DNA of 64,000 nucleotides from Alphaproteobacteria bacterium (lineage in GTDB: Bacteria; Pseudomonadota; Alphaproteobacteria; JAJTHO01; CANGXP01), in the NCBI GenBank assembly GCA_947457935.1, contig CANGXP010000004.1, forward strand, positions 26,161 to 90,160. The letters run 5' to 3'. This document shows, piece after piece, positions 36,203 to 43,436 of this stretch. The notes under the pieces are model-generated. The model saw only the letters and a program-made list of their open reading frames with translations. It was not told the origin of the DNA and did not search any database. A program made the position numbers and the translations under genes. How positions within the stretch are numbered: the first letter of the stretch is position 1; every line of letters begins with the position of its first letter.

Positions 36203-37312
36203 TTAATAAACCCGTACCACGGTATTCCCCGTCACCCGCTCCACGCGCCCTGCTAATTCCAGTTCCAACAGCACAGCATGACACAAAGAGGGGGGCAAGT
36301 TCGCCATGCGAATCAGAAAATCGATGGCAAACGGGGTGGTGGTGAGGAGATTAATAATTGCCTCCCGCGCCGCATTAAGCTCAGCCGCCTCAAACTGCGG
36401 AATATTGCCTGTTAGCGGGGGCGTGGTGGATTCTTTGAGCAAGCTGGGGTGTTGCTGTAACACAGCCAATACATCGGCGGCGGATTCCAGCAACGTTGCC
36501 CCCTCTTTTAGCAATTTGTTGGTGCCTGTGCAGCGTGGATCAAGGGGCGATCCGGGGACGGAGAATACCTCGCGTCCCTGTTCTGCCGCAAGCCGTGCAG
36601 TAATCAGCGAGCCAGATTTGAGGGTTGCTTCCACCACCACCAACGCTTCAGCAATGCCGCTGATAATACGGTTACGGCGGGGGAAATGCCGTGCTTGCGG
36701 CACGCTGCCTAACGGATTTTCAGAAACAACACAGCCATGGCTGATAATTTTCTCATATAACGCTTTGTTTTCAGGCGGATAGATGTGATCAACACCGCCT
36801 GCTACCACGGCAATAGTGCCTGTGGTGAGGCTCCCCTCATGGGCTGCGGTATCAATCCCCCGTGCCAGTCCTGAGACAACCGCAAAGCCCTTTTTACCCA
36901 GATCTATCGCGATCGTTTTGGCAAAGCGTTGTCCGTTGCCTGAGGCATTCCGCGACCCCACCAACGCTACACTACGCTGTTGCAACGTTTTCACATTCCC
37001 CAACGCAAATAATAGCGGCGGGGTGTCATCAATATGTCGCAATAACGGGGGATAGTCTGGTTCAACTGATGCGATCAACGCAACACCCGCTGCCACGCAC
37101 GCGTCAAGCTCTTTTTCCGCACTCGCTTTAGAGGGCACGTTGAGGGGCTTTGTGCGCCCACCCCGTGCCGCCAGCATGGGTATTGCTTCTAATGCCGCAA
37201 CAGCACTGCCGAATTGCCGCAATAACGCGGCAAAGGTTATGTTGCCCACATTCTCGGTGCGAATGAGCCGCAACCATGCCAGTTTTTCATGCGATGAGAG
37301 GGAAGATGACAT
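36203..37312 (-). CDS. dprA: DNA processing protein DprA
   Basis: Loads RecA on incoming single-stranded DNA during natural transformation. It has 369 residues. The Rossmann-like DprA domain is clear: VALVGSRNASGNGQRFA, VVSGLARGIDTAAHEGSL, TIAVVAGGVDHIYPPEN and RNRIISGIAEALVVVEA, with SGSLITARLA. A C-terminal winged-helix region follows. An N-terminal SAM-like part (LRLIRTENVGNITFAALL) is also present. I use ATG 37312; a TTG at 37330 adds six residues. Confidence 0.95.
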   Translation of the reverse strand: MSSSLSSHEKLAWLRLIRTENVGNITFAALLRQFGSAVAALEAIPMLAARGGRTKPLNVPSKASAEKELDACVAAGVALIASVEPDYPPLLRHIDDTPPLLFALGNVKTLQQRSVALVGSRNASGNGQRFAKTIAIDLGKKGFAVVSGLARGIDTAAHEGSLTTGTIAVVAGGVDHIYPPENKALYEKIISHGCVVSENPLGSVPQARHFPRRNRIISGIAEALVVVEATLKSGSLITARLAAEQGREVFSVPGSPLDPRCTGTNKLLKEGATLLESAADVLAVLQQHPSLLKESTTPPLTGNIPQFEAAELNAAREAIINLLTTTPFAIDFLIRMANLPPSLCHAVLLELELAGRVERVTGNTVVRVY

Positions 37313-37348
37313 TGTTCTAAGCGCTCTCAAAAGGGAGAAAAAAAGAAA

Positions 37349-37426
37349 CTGGACCCCTGCCTACGCAGGGGATTCGATGCGTTTCTGCATACTCACAGCG
37401 AATCTCTTGCGTAGGCAGGAGTCCAG
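37349..37426. repeat. Palindromic element, family 5, copy 2
   Basis: 78 bp. CTGGACCCCTGCCTACGCAG and CTGCCTACGCAAGAGATTC-type arms are inverted around a loop near 37380-37395. It lies between dprA and plsY. The outer 27 bp pair with few mismatches. Related to 31427-31505. Confidence 0.85.
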
Positions 37427-37474
37427 AAATTCTTTGGATTGCTAACCAGAATATTAAACAACGAAATTTTATCA

Positions 37475-38050
37475 TCATTTCTTTCCAAACTTAGGCTCGG
37501 TGCGGGTGAGTAGCCGCTTGATATTGTCCTTGTGTCGCCAAACAATCAAGCCGCTGATAGCACTGCTGAGGAAGCCTTGCAGCACACCTGCCATCACGAA
37601 CGCTAACAACGGCAGCACCGCAAACGCTGTGAGCGCAGACAGCGAGGAATAGCGCGTTTTATAAAACACGCCCGCCCATATCGCACAAGCGATAATACCC
37701 AACGGGGGGTTGAGTGCAAGCCAAATTCCTAAACCCGTTGCAACGCCTTTTCCCCCTTTAAATTTCAACCAAACAGGGAACGTGTGCCCCAACAACGCGC
37801 AGAATCCTGCAAGAGCGGGCAAAAGAGCATTTTCAGGATAGAGATTTTGGGCAATCAGTACGGCGGCTGCCCCTTTCGCACCATCTAATAACAACGTCAA
37901 TAGCGCGAGCTTTTTATTGCCCGTTCGTAACACATTCGTTGCGCCAATGTTCCCAGAGCCAACGTTGCGAATATCGCCATAGCCTGCTAGTTTGCTGAGC
38001 AGTAAGCCAAAGGGGATGGTGCCGAGGAGGTAGGAGAGGAGGAGGATCAT
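37475..38050 (-). CDS. plsY: Acyl-phosphate:glycerol-3-phosphate acyltransferase
   Basis: Inner-membrane enzyme that makes lysophosphatidic acid from acyl phosphate, the first step of phospholipid synthesis. It has 191 residues with five predicted helices. Conserved motifs are GSGNIGATNVLRTGNKK, GHTFPVWLKFKGGKGVAT and LNPPLGI. The product feeds later steps of glycerolipid synthesis such as PgsA, encoded nearby at 38720. Confidence 0.95.
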   Translation of the reverse strand: MILLLSYLLGTIPFGLLLSKLAGYGDIRNVGSGNIGATNVLRTGNKKLALLTLLLDGAKGAAAVLIAQNLYPENALLPALAGFCALLGHTFPVWLKFKGGKGVATGLGIWLALNPPLGIIACAIWAGVFYKTRYSSLSALTAFAVLPLLAFVMAGVLQGFLSSAISGLIVWRHKDNIKRLLTRTEPKFGKK

Positions 38051-38059
38051 AAAGTTTAT

Positions 38060-38126
38060 TAGGCAAGCGTTGGGAGGCGAGAGTTTAGAGCTTTTCTATT
38101 GCCTCCCGCCTCCCAACTCTTGCCTT
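38060..38126. repeat. Heptamer-armed hairpin element between plsY and hemJ
   Basis: AGGCAAGCGTTGGGAGGCGA (left, from 38061) and GCCTCCCAACTCTTGCCT (right, to 38125) are inverted copies. The arms consist of 7-mers such as AGGCAAG CGTTGGG AGGCGAG. The composition matches the two copies inside uvrC (GGCGGGA, GGCGAGA). It may also end the hemJ transcript. Confidence 0.8.
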
Positions 38127-38129
38127 TTC

Positions 38130-38570
38130 TTAAAAGGGTTTAACAACCGCCAACAACACAATCGCAATCATCAACACCGTGGGGACTTCATTGATAATTT
38201 TATAAAATTTGGGGGAACGGGTATTTTTATCGTTTTCAAAATCCTTGCGACACACAGCAAGGAATCCATGCAGCCCTGCCATACCCAACACCAGCAGTAA
38301 CTTAACATGTATCCAGCCTTGCTTCATTAACTCTGGCATGAATAACAACAACCCGCCCAGCAAAAAGGTGAGAATCATCGCAGGGTTCATGATGATACGG
38401 AGGAGGCGGCGTTCCATTATTTTGAAAAGTTCCGACGTTTCAGAGCCTTTTGCTACACCTGCATGATACGCATAAAGACGCGGCAAGTAGAACAATCCCG
38501 CCATCCATGAAATCACGGCAATGAGATGCAATGCCTTAATAAGAGCATAATTATTGATAACGAATTTCAT
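38130..38570 (-). CDS. hemJ: Protoporphyrinogen oxidase HemJ
   Basis: Membrane protein that oxidises protoporphyrinogen IX in haem synthesis. It has 146 residues and four helices. ALHLIAVISWMAGLFYLPRLYAYH carries the conserved histidine and tryptophan, RRLLRIIMNPAMI the middle loop and VKLLLVLGMAGLHG the next histidine. NEVPTVLMIAIVLLAV closes the protein. Its ATG directly follows a palindromic element whose end provides AGAGG as a possible ribosome-binding site. Confidence 0.92.
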   Translation of the reverse strand: MKFVINNYALIKALHLIAVISWMAGLFYLPRLYAYHAGVAKGSETSELFKIMERRLLRIIMNPAMILTFLLGGLLLFMPELMKQGWIHVKLLLVLGMAGLHGFLAVCRKDFENDKNTRSPKFYKIINEVPTVLMIAIVLLAVVKPF

Positions 38571-38719
38571 TAGACCTCTTGCAAAAGTCGCTAGGACGCT
38601 AGCGAAAATGGTTGTTTTCTGAGCATCGTAGCGCAGTTGACTTTTTTGTCAATGAGCAACGAAGCGGAAGGAAATCAGACATTTGCAGCAAGTCATAGTA
38701 GACTTTGGCAACAGGTCTG
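38571..38719. repeat. Palindromic element filling the pgsA-hemJ spacer (singleton here)
   Basis: 149 bp. TAGACCTCTTGCAAAAGTC at the left and GACTTTGGCAACAGGTCTG at the right are inverted. The symmetry extends inward (GCTAGCGAAAATG against CATTTGCAGCAAG). It occupies the entire space between the hemJ start and the pgsA stop. The AGACCT-TTGCAAA ends look like terminal repeats of a miniature transposon. Confidence 0.75.
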
Positions 38720-39271
38720 TTAGAACGCCCCTTGATGCTTAGCCGCACGCCAATAATCAACAGCGGTTATCACCGTTAAGACAGAAGCCACAATCAGGGA
38801 AATTTGCGCGAGAATATAGAGATAGCTGGTTTGCCCCTGTTCGGCATAACTGAGCAACAGTAACAACAATGCCGCAAACTGCGCCGTTGTTTTTCCTTTT
38901 GCCAGCATGGTTACGGGGAGTGAAATTTGCTGCCCTGCTGTAAATTCTCGCAAACCTGACATAAAAATTTCGCGGCAAATAATAACCACCGCTGCAATCA
39001 CCGCGAAAACATTAAGAAACCCTGCATTAATGAGCAACATAAGGGTAACTGCCACAAGCAATTTATCGGCAATGGGGTCTAACATCCGCCCAAACGCTGT
39101 TTCTTGATTAAATTGACGCGCAACGTAGCCATCAAAAAAATCGGTAACCGAGGCTATCAGAAAAATAGTGAGAATCGCCCAGCGTGCATCGTCAAACGGC
39201 ACAAAAAAGAGCACCGCCACAATCGGCACCATCACGATACGAGAGAGGGTAAGGATATTTGCGAAATTCAT
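38720..39271 (-). CDS. pgsA: CDP-diacylglycerol-glycerol-3-phosphate 3-phosphatidyltransferase
   Basis: Makes phosphatidylglycerophosphate for phosphatidylglycerol and cardiolipin. It has 183 residues. The CDP-alcohol transferase motif is seen as TDFFDGYVARQFNQ with FGRMLDPIADKLL, giving the expected aspartates. NFANILTLSRIVMVP is the typical N-terminus. Confidence 0.94.
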   Translation of the reverse strand: MNFANILTLSRIVMVPIVAVLFFVPFDDARWAILTIFLIASVTDFFDGYVARQFNQETAFGRMLDPIADKLLVAVTLMLLINAGFLNVFAVIAAVVIICREIFMSGLREFTAGQQISLPVTMLAKGKTTAQFAALLLLLLSYAEQGQTSYLYILAQISLIVASVLTVITAVDYWRAAKHQGAF

Positions 39272-39298
39272 TGGGCAAGAATAGCCTTGCCGTTTTAA

Positions 39299-39820
39299 CT
39301 ATGCAATAGCACTCTTCAAAAACCCGAACAGATCTTCAAGGAAACTTTTGGTTTCTTCCGCTCGCTCTTTTGAGCCAAGCTGCATGTCTGCCAGTTTCTT
39401 GCCACGGTCGAGAATAGGCTGCACTTTTTCGCCGCCAATATCATCCGCCACCATTTGTGCTGCTGTAATAACCGCGCCCACGCTGTGGAATTTTGGATCT
39501 TTTTCGAAATCCAACGTGCCTCTGTCTGCCATATTTTCTGCTATCAGCATGAGATACTCCGTGTCACCCTCAAGTTGATAGTCCAGCGCACCATTATCAA
39601 TCTGCTCATCGTTAATGCTGAGGGTAATTTGCTTGGCTTTGATGCCTTCTGCCGCAATGCGCGTTGCAAGCTCAATCAACTGCCCCATTTCCATCACGTC
39701 CATGGCGGCGGCGGCCACTTGGATTTGATTCATTTGGGTTGATACGTCTTCCAACTGCTCTAGGGTGAGAACTTTCAACGCATGCGCTGTAACTTTTGAA
39801 ACTGAAAGAGATGTCGTCAT
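39299..39820 (-). CDS. Hypothetical soluble acidic protein
   Basis: It has 173 residues, mainly helical, with no signal peptide or membrane segment. Recognisable stretches are TLEQLEDVSTQMNQIQVAAA and DMQLGSKERAEETKSFLEDLFGF. I do not recognise a family. It lies 27 bp upstream of pgsA in the same direction, so the two may be co-transcribed. Confidence 0.65.
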   Translation of the reverse strand: MTTSLSVSKVTAHALKVLTLEQLEDVSTQMNQIQVAAAAMDVMEMGQLIELATRIAAEGIKAKQITLSINDEQIDNGALDYQLEGDTEYLMLIAENMADRGTLDFEKDPKFHSVGAVITAAQMVADDIGGEKVQPILDRGKKLADMQLGSKERAEETKSFLEDLFGFLKSAIA

Positions 39821-39904
39821 TTTTTGTCATCCATTGTGATAAAAACAATATTATGCCAGCAAAGCATTAACAAACTATTAACTACTTTTGATTAATAGTA
39901 CAAT

Positions 39905-40756
39905 ATGTTTAATGCGGAACGCTATCGCCGTGACAGCTATTTTAATGCAGATAAAAACACTGCAGATGCCGTTGTGCCTGAAAAGCAACGAACAACTCCT
40001 CTTCAAAGGCTTCATCTTGCCGTGAAGTTTTTTTTAGGCTGCGTCATCCTGCTGCTGCTCATCATCGGCGGTAAAATTACTGTCACAACAATCGACTATT
40101 ATGCGTTTGGTAATCAAGAAAAAATCTATCTGCTACGAAAAGTATCAGCGTTGTTTTCACAAGACTATGAAAAAATCGAAGCCAAATCCACTTCTGTTGA
40201 AATAGGCGTAACCCGCCTTAATATTCCTGCCGCCTATATTATTTTCAACAAACCACACATTTTACCCCACTATCGCACTACCACGATGGAACTGTTATGG
40301 CGCACAGGAGATTCAGTTGCACCCCGTCACAGCCTACTTAATCTTGTGAAATGGCAAAATGATATCGCGTGGGTGCAGGTAAGCGCGATACCTGACGGGG
40401 ACGAGTTTAACCAGCAAAAACGAATCCTTATCGACGACATTGCAATATCCCCGCAATCACCCCTTAAAGAGGGAAAAAACTTGTTTGCGTCAAAAAGCAA
40501 CAGCGCGTTCGATTACACAATTTTTTATAAAAAAGGGGAAATACCCACCTTATTCAAATGTGAAAAATCCCTTACTTTCCTCAAAAACTCGACATGCTCG
40601 GCGCACCTTATTTACAAAGACACGCTGTTATTAACATACACTGTTGCGCGCGATACCCTTGACGAGTCGGAAACAATTACAAAAACTCTCAATAGCTTTT
40701 TCGCAAAGCATGAAGAAATTGAAAAACCAGCAGAAACTGTTGCGGTAGAGAAGTAA
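39905..40756 (+). CDS. Hypothetical inner-membrane protein with large periplasmic domain
   Basis: It has 283 residues. After about 38 cytoplasmic residues there is one membrane helix (FFLGCVILLLLIIGG), then an extracytoplasmic domain with two cysteines (FKCEKSL and STCSAHL) that may form a disulfide. No known domain is recognised. It converges on uvrC with only two bases between the stops. Confidence 0.65.
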   Translation: MFNAERYRRDSYFNADKNTADAVVPEKQRTTPLQRLHLAVKFFLGCVILLLLIIGGKITVTTIDYYAFGNQEKIYLLRKVSALFSQDYEKIEAKSTSVEIGVTRLNIPAAYIIFNKPHILPHYRTTTMELLWRTGDSVAPRHSLLNLVKWQNDIAWVQVSAIPDGDEFNQQKRILIDDIAISPQSPLKEGKNLFASKSNSAFDYTIFYKKGEIPTLFKCEKSLTFLKNSTCSAHLIYKDTLLLTYTVARDTLDESETITKTLNSFFAKHEEIEKPAETVAVEK

Positions 40757-40758
40757 AA

Positions 40759-42741
40759 CTATCCCCGAAAATGCTCGTAAATCTTCCGCGCGATCGCTTT
40801 GCTAATCCCGCGCACATTTTCTAAATCCTGTAGTGCTGCGCCCTTCACTGCCTTTGCTGAACCAAAATGCTGCAGTAACGCCTTTTTACGCGCTGCCCCA
40901 ATTCCTGTCACTTCATCCAACGTATTCTGCGTAATCGCTTTGCTCCGTTTTGCTCGATGGGTGGTAATGGCAAACCTGTGTACTTCATCGCGGAGGCGTT
41001 GCAGATAAAACAATACAGGGTCATTCGGCGGCAATGTATAGGGTTGCTTATTGGGCAGGAAAAACCGCTCGCGTCCTGCATTTCTATCAACGCCTTTCGC
41101 AATCCCCACCAGAGGAATATGCGCTAATCCCAATTCCGCCATTACTGCCATCACGGTGGAGAGCTGCCCCGCGCCGCCATCAATCAGCACCAGATCAGGT
41201 AAGGCGGGAGGCGGCAGGTGGGGGGCAAAAGTGGCAGCACCGTCCTCTCGCCCATCGCCTCCTACCTCTCGTCTATTCTGAACCGTATTTTCTTTCAGTG
41301 CCCGCGAAAAACGACGGGTGAAGACTTCCCGCATCATGCCATAGTCATCGCCGCCTTTGAAGGCGGGAGGCGGGAGTAGGGGGGCGGGAGTAGTAAGATT
41401 TTCCTCTCGCCTCTCGCCCATCGCCTCCTGCCTATTTTGAATGGTAAACTTACGATAGGCGTTCTTGATGAATCCCTCTCTGCCCGCCACAATCATCGCG
41501 CCAACGGCAAATTGCCCCTGAATGTGGCTGTTATCATACACCTCAATCCGTTCGGGGATTTTGTCTAACCCGAATAATTTTTGCACTGCCGCAAGATTTT
41601 TTTCTGTTGAGGCAGATTCCACCAACTTCCGCGTCAATGCCTCTTGCGCATTTTTGAAGGCATGGTCTACCACCGCTTTTTTCGCGCCCCGTTGTGGCGT
41701 TTCTAGCACCACTGTATGCCCTGTTTTTTGCGAGAATGCCTCTTCTAACAGTTCCTTCGCTGCTATCTCCACATTGAGCAAAATAGCGGTAGGGCAGGGG
41801 GCTTCTGTATAGAATTGCGACAGAAAACTCTCCACAATTTCATTGAGCGGCGTTTCACTGTCATGGTCAAGATAATAGGCTTTATTCCCATAATTCCGCC
41901 CACCGCGAAAGAAAAACACCTGCACACAGGTTTTGCTGGCTTGCGAGTGCGCTGCCACCACATCCACCTCCTCCAACATGGCGATGTTCACATCTTGCTT
42001 GGCTTGAATGTGGCTTAATGCCTTGATTCTATCGCGATACAGCGCGGCGCGTTCATATTCTTGCGCCTCGCTTGCCTCGTTCATTTTGGTGGCAAGTTCC
42101 TCTTGCAACTGCCCACCCTTGCCCTCAAGGAAGCTCTTGGCTTGTTTGACGAGAGTTGCATAATCGGCTTGGGTAATTTTCTCCACACACGGCGCAGAAC
42201 AGCGTTTAATTTGATATTGCAGGCAGGGGCGAGTACGGGCGTTGAAGTAACTGTCCGAGCACGGGCGCAACAAAAAGGTTTTTTGCAGGGCATCGAGGGT
42301 TGCATACACCGCTTGCACCGCCGCAAACGGTCCAAAATAATGCCCTTCTCGTGTTTTTTTGCCCCGATGTTTCAGAATTTGCGGAAATTTGTGGTCGGTC
42401 GCAATCAGAATATAGGGGAAGGCTTTGTCGTCCTTCAGCAACACGTTATAGCGCGGCTTGAGGTCTTTAATCAGGTTGCTTTCCAAGAGCAACGCCTCGT
42501 GTTCCGTGTGGGTGGTGATAAACTCCATCGCCACCGTTTCGGCAATCATCCGCTGAATGCGATTGGTGAGGGCTTCAGGGCGTGTATAACTTACAACCCG
42601 TTTTTTGAGAGCCTTTGCCTTGCCCACATACAACACCTCGCCCGCTGCATTGAGCATGCGATAGACCCCCGCTTGGTCACCCAGCGTTTTCAGGTAGTTT
42701 TGAATGGTGGCAACGCCACGATGAAGGGAGGAGGGGGGCAT
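40759..42741 (-). CDS. uvrC: UvrABC nuclease subunit C with two repeat-encoded inserts
   Basis: Makes both incisions in nucleotide excision repair. It has 660 residues: GIY-YIG nuclease (GVYRMLNAAGEVLYVGKAKAL), UVR domain (about 205-240), RNase H-like nuclease (EVYDNSHIQG, GGDDYGMMREVFTRRFSRAL, PDLVLIDGGAGQLS) and a C-terminal double helix-hairpin-helix (VRGISKAIARKIY). Two stretches of about 27 residues, at about 435-461 and 487-514 (APLLPPPAF and APHLPPPAL types), interrupt the RNase H domain. Each is encoded by a heptamer hairpin element, and each precedes a segment with a catalytic aspartate. The frame stays open. Confidence 0.95.
   Translation of the reverse strand: MPPSSLHRGVATIQNYLKTLGDQAGVYRMLNAAGEVLYVGKAKALKKRVVSYTRPEALTNRIQRMIAETVAMEFITTHTEHEALLLESNLIKDLKPRYNVLLKDDKAFPYILIATDHKFPQILKHRGKKTREGHYFGPFAAVQAVYATLDALQKTFLLRPCSDSYFNARTRPCLQYQIKRCSAPCVEKITQADYATLVKQAKSFLEGKGGQLQEELATKMNEASEAQEYERAALYRDRIKALSHIQAKQDVNIAMLEEVDVVAAHSQASKTCVQVFFFRGGRNYGNKAYYLDHDSETPLNEIVESFLSQFYTEAPCPTAILLNVEIAAKELLEEAFSQKTGHTVVLETPQRGAKKAVVDHAFKNAQEALTRKLVESASTEKNLAAVQKLFGLDKIPERIEVYDNSHIQGQFAVGAMIVAGREGFIKNAYRKFTIQNRQEAMGERREENLTTPAPLLPPPAFKGGDDYGMMREVFTRRFSRALKENTVQNRREVGGDGREDGAATFAPHLPPPALPDLVLIDGGAGQLSTVMAVMAELGLAHIPLVGIAKGVDRNAGRERFFLPNKQPYTLPPNDPVLFYLQRLRDEVHRFAITTHRAKRSKAITQNTLDEVTGIGAARKKALLQHFGSAKAVKGAALQDLENVRGISKAIARKIYEHFRG
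41199..41280. repeat. Heptamer-armed element inside uvrC, copy A
   Basis: Plus strand: left arm around AAGGCGGGAGGCGGCAGGTG (from 41201), right arm CCTCTCGCCCATCGCCTCCT (from 41244). Each arm is a row of 7-mers (GGCGAGA type) and the arms are inverted. It encodes the insert ending in PHLPPPALPD. Confidence 0.85.
41359..41438. repeat. Heptamer-armed element inside uvrC, copy B
   Basis: Plus strand: left arm AAGGCGGGAGGCGGGAGTAG (41360-41379) continuing to 41390, right arm CTCTCGCCTCTCGCCCATCG continuing to 41436. It shares heptamers and arm geometry with copy A 80 bp away and is read in the same frame, encoding the insert with APLLPPPAF. Confidence 0.87.
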
Positions 42742-42750
42742 GAAGCGTGG

Positions 42751-43020
42751 TTAATCAAAGAGATCTGTATGCGTGCCCGTACCAACCAATACCAAATCAT
42801 TTTCCTCTAAACGATACACTAACAGCCAATCTGGTTCAATATGGCATTCTCTACATCCAATCCAATATCCTTTTAAGGCATGATCTTTTTGCGCTAAAGA
42901 CAGGATTTTGCCTTGTTGGAGGCTTTCGATAATCTCCGTGAGTTTTTCTATTTTCTTCCCCCGTTTGACTGATTTTTTTAGATCTTTACGAAATTGCCCT
43001 GTGGTTCTAACGCGACGCAT
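42751..43020 (-). CDS. YafQ-type mRNA interferase toxin
   Basis: It has 89 residues. RTTGQFRKDLKKSVKRGK at the N-terminus, LKGYWIGCRECHIEPDWLLVYR in the middle and LVGTGTHTDLF at the C-terminus match the YafQ/RelE group, including the catalytic histidines and acidic residues of HIEPDW and GTHTDLF. The gene starts at the stop codon of its antitoxin. It is ten bases from uvrC. Confidence 0.9.
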   Translation of the reverse strand: MRRVRTTGQFRKDLKKSVKRGKKIEKLTEIIESLQQGKILSLAQKDHALKGYWIGCRECHIEPDWLLVYRLEENDLVLVGTGTHTDLFD

Positions 43021-43283
43021 TATCCTTTTATCCCTAATTCTGCATATACCTCTTGAATGGTATTGTATGTTGGCAAATCGGTATAATTATCCGCTTCTTG
43101 TAAGGCAGCACGCCTCTTTTTGCTCGGCAATTTCACTTCAAACGGTACGCCCTGATGATACAACGATTGCCGCAACAACATGGTGATAACATCACTCATT
43201 TTTAGACCCAACTGCTTGTATAATAATTCTGCTTGCGCTTTAAGATCTGCATCAACACGCACATTGATTTGAGTTTTTGACAT
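43020..43283 (-). CDS. RelB/DinJ-family antitoxin
   Basis: It has 87 residues from the ATG at 43283. QINVRVDADLKAQAELLYKQLGLKMSDVI with LLRQSLYHQGVPFEVKLP is the DinJ ribbon-helix-helix. The C-terminus (YTDLPTYNTIQEVYAELG) would wrap the toxin. The frame opens to 43340 but the extra residues do not fit the family. It overlaps the toxin start by one base. Confidence 0.9.
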   Translation of the reverse strand: MSKTQINVRVDADLKAQAELLYKQLGLKMSDVITMLLRQSLYHQGVPFEVKLPSKKRRAALQEADNYTDLPTYNTIQEVYAELGIKG

Positions 43284-43360
43284 TTCCCTATTCCTTTGCA
43301 CTTTACCGTACAATGTATAGCATTTTTCTATAAAAGTCAAGATTTACCAAGCAGCGGATT

Positions 43361-43426
43361 TTCGGTTTTAGGTTCTCGGTTTTGGCAAGTTCGTCCTTAA
43401 AACCTAACACCGAAAACCCGAAACCT
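43361..43426. repeat. Heptamer-armed hairpin upstream of the EnvZ-like kinase stop
   Basis: Left arm TTCGGTT TTAGGTT CTCGGTT (43361-43381). Right arm AAAACCT AACACCG, then AAAACCC GAAACCT (43399-43426). The arms are inverted. The unit resembles the array at 29971 (GAAACCC). It lies between the antitoxin gene and the kinase stop codon. Confidence 0.78.
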
Positions 43427-43436
43427 ATCTCCCCCC

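Noticed and set aside
42061..42810. 249-codon frame on the plus strand across the uvrC 5' half
   Set aside because: It is antisense to an unmistakable uvrC, has no domain signature and arises from uvrC codon usage.
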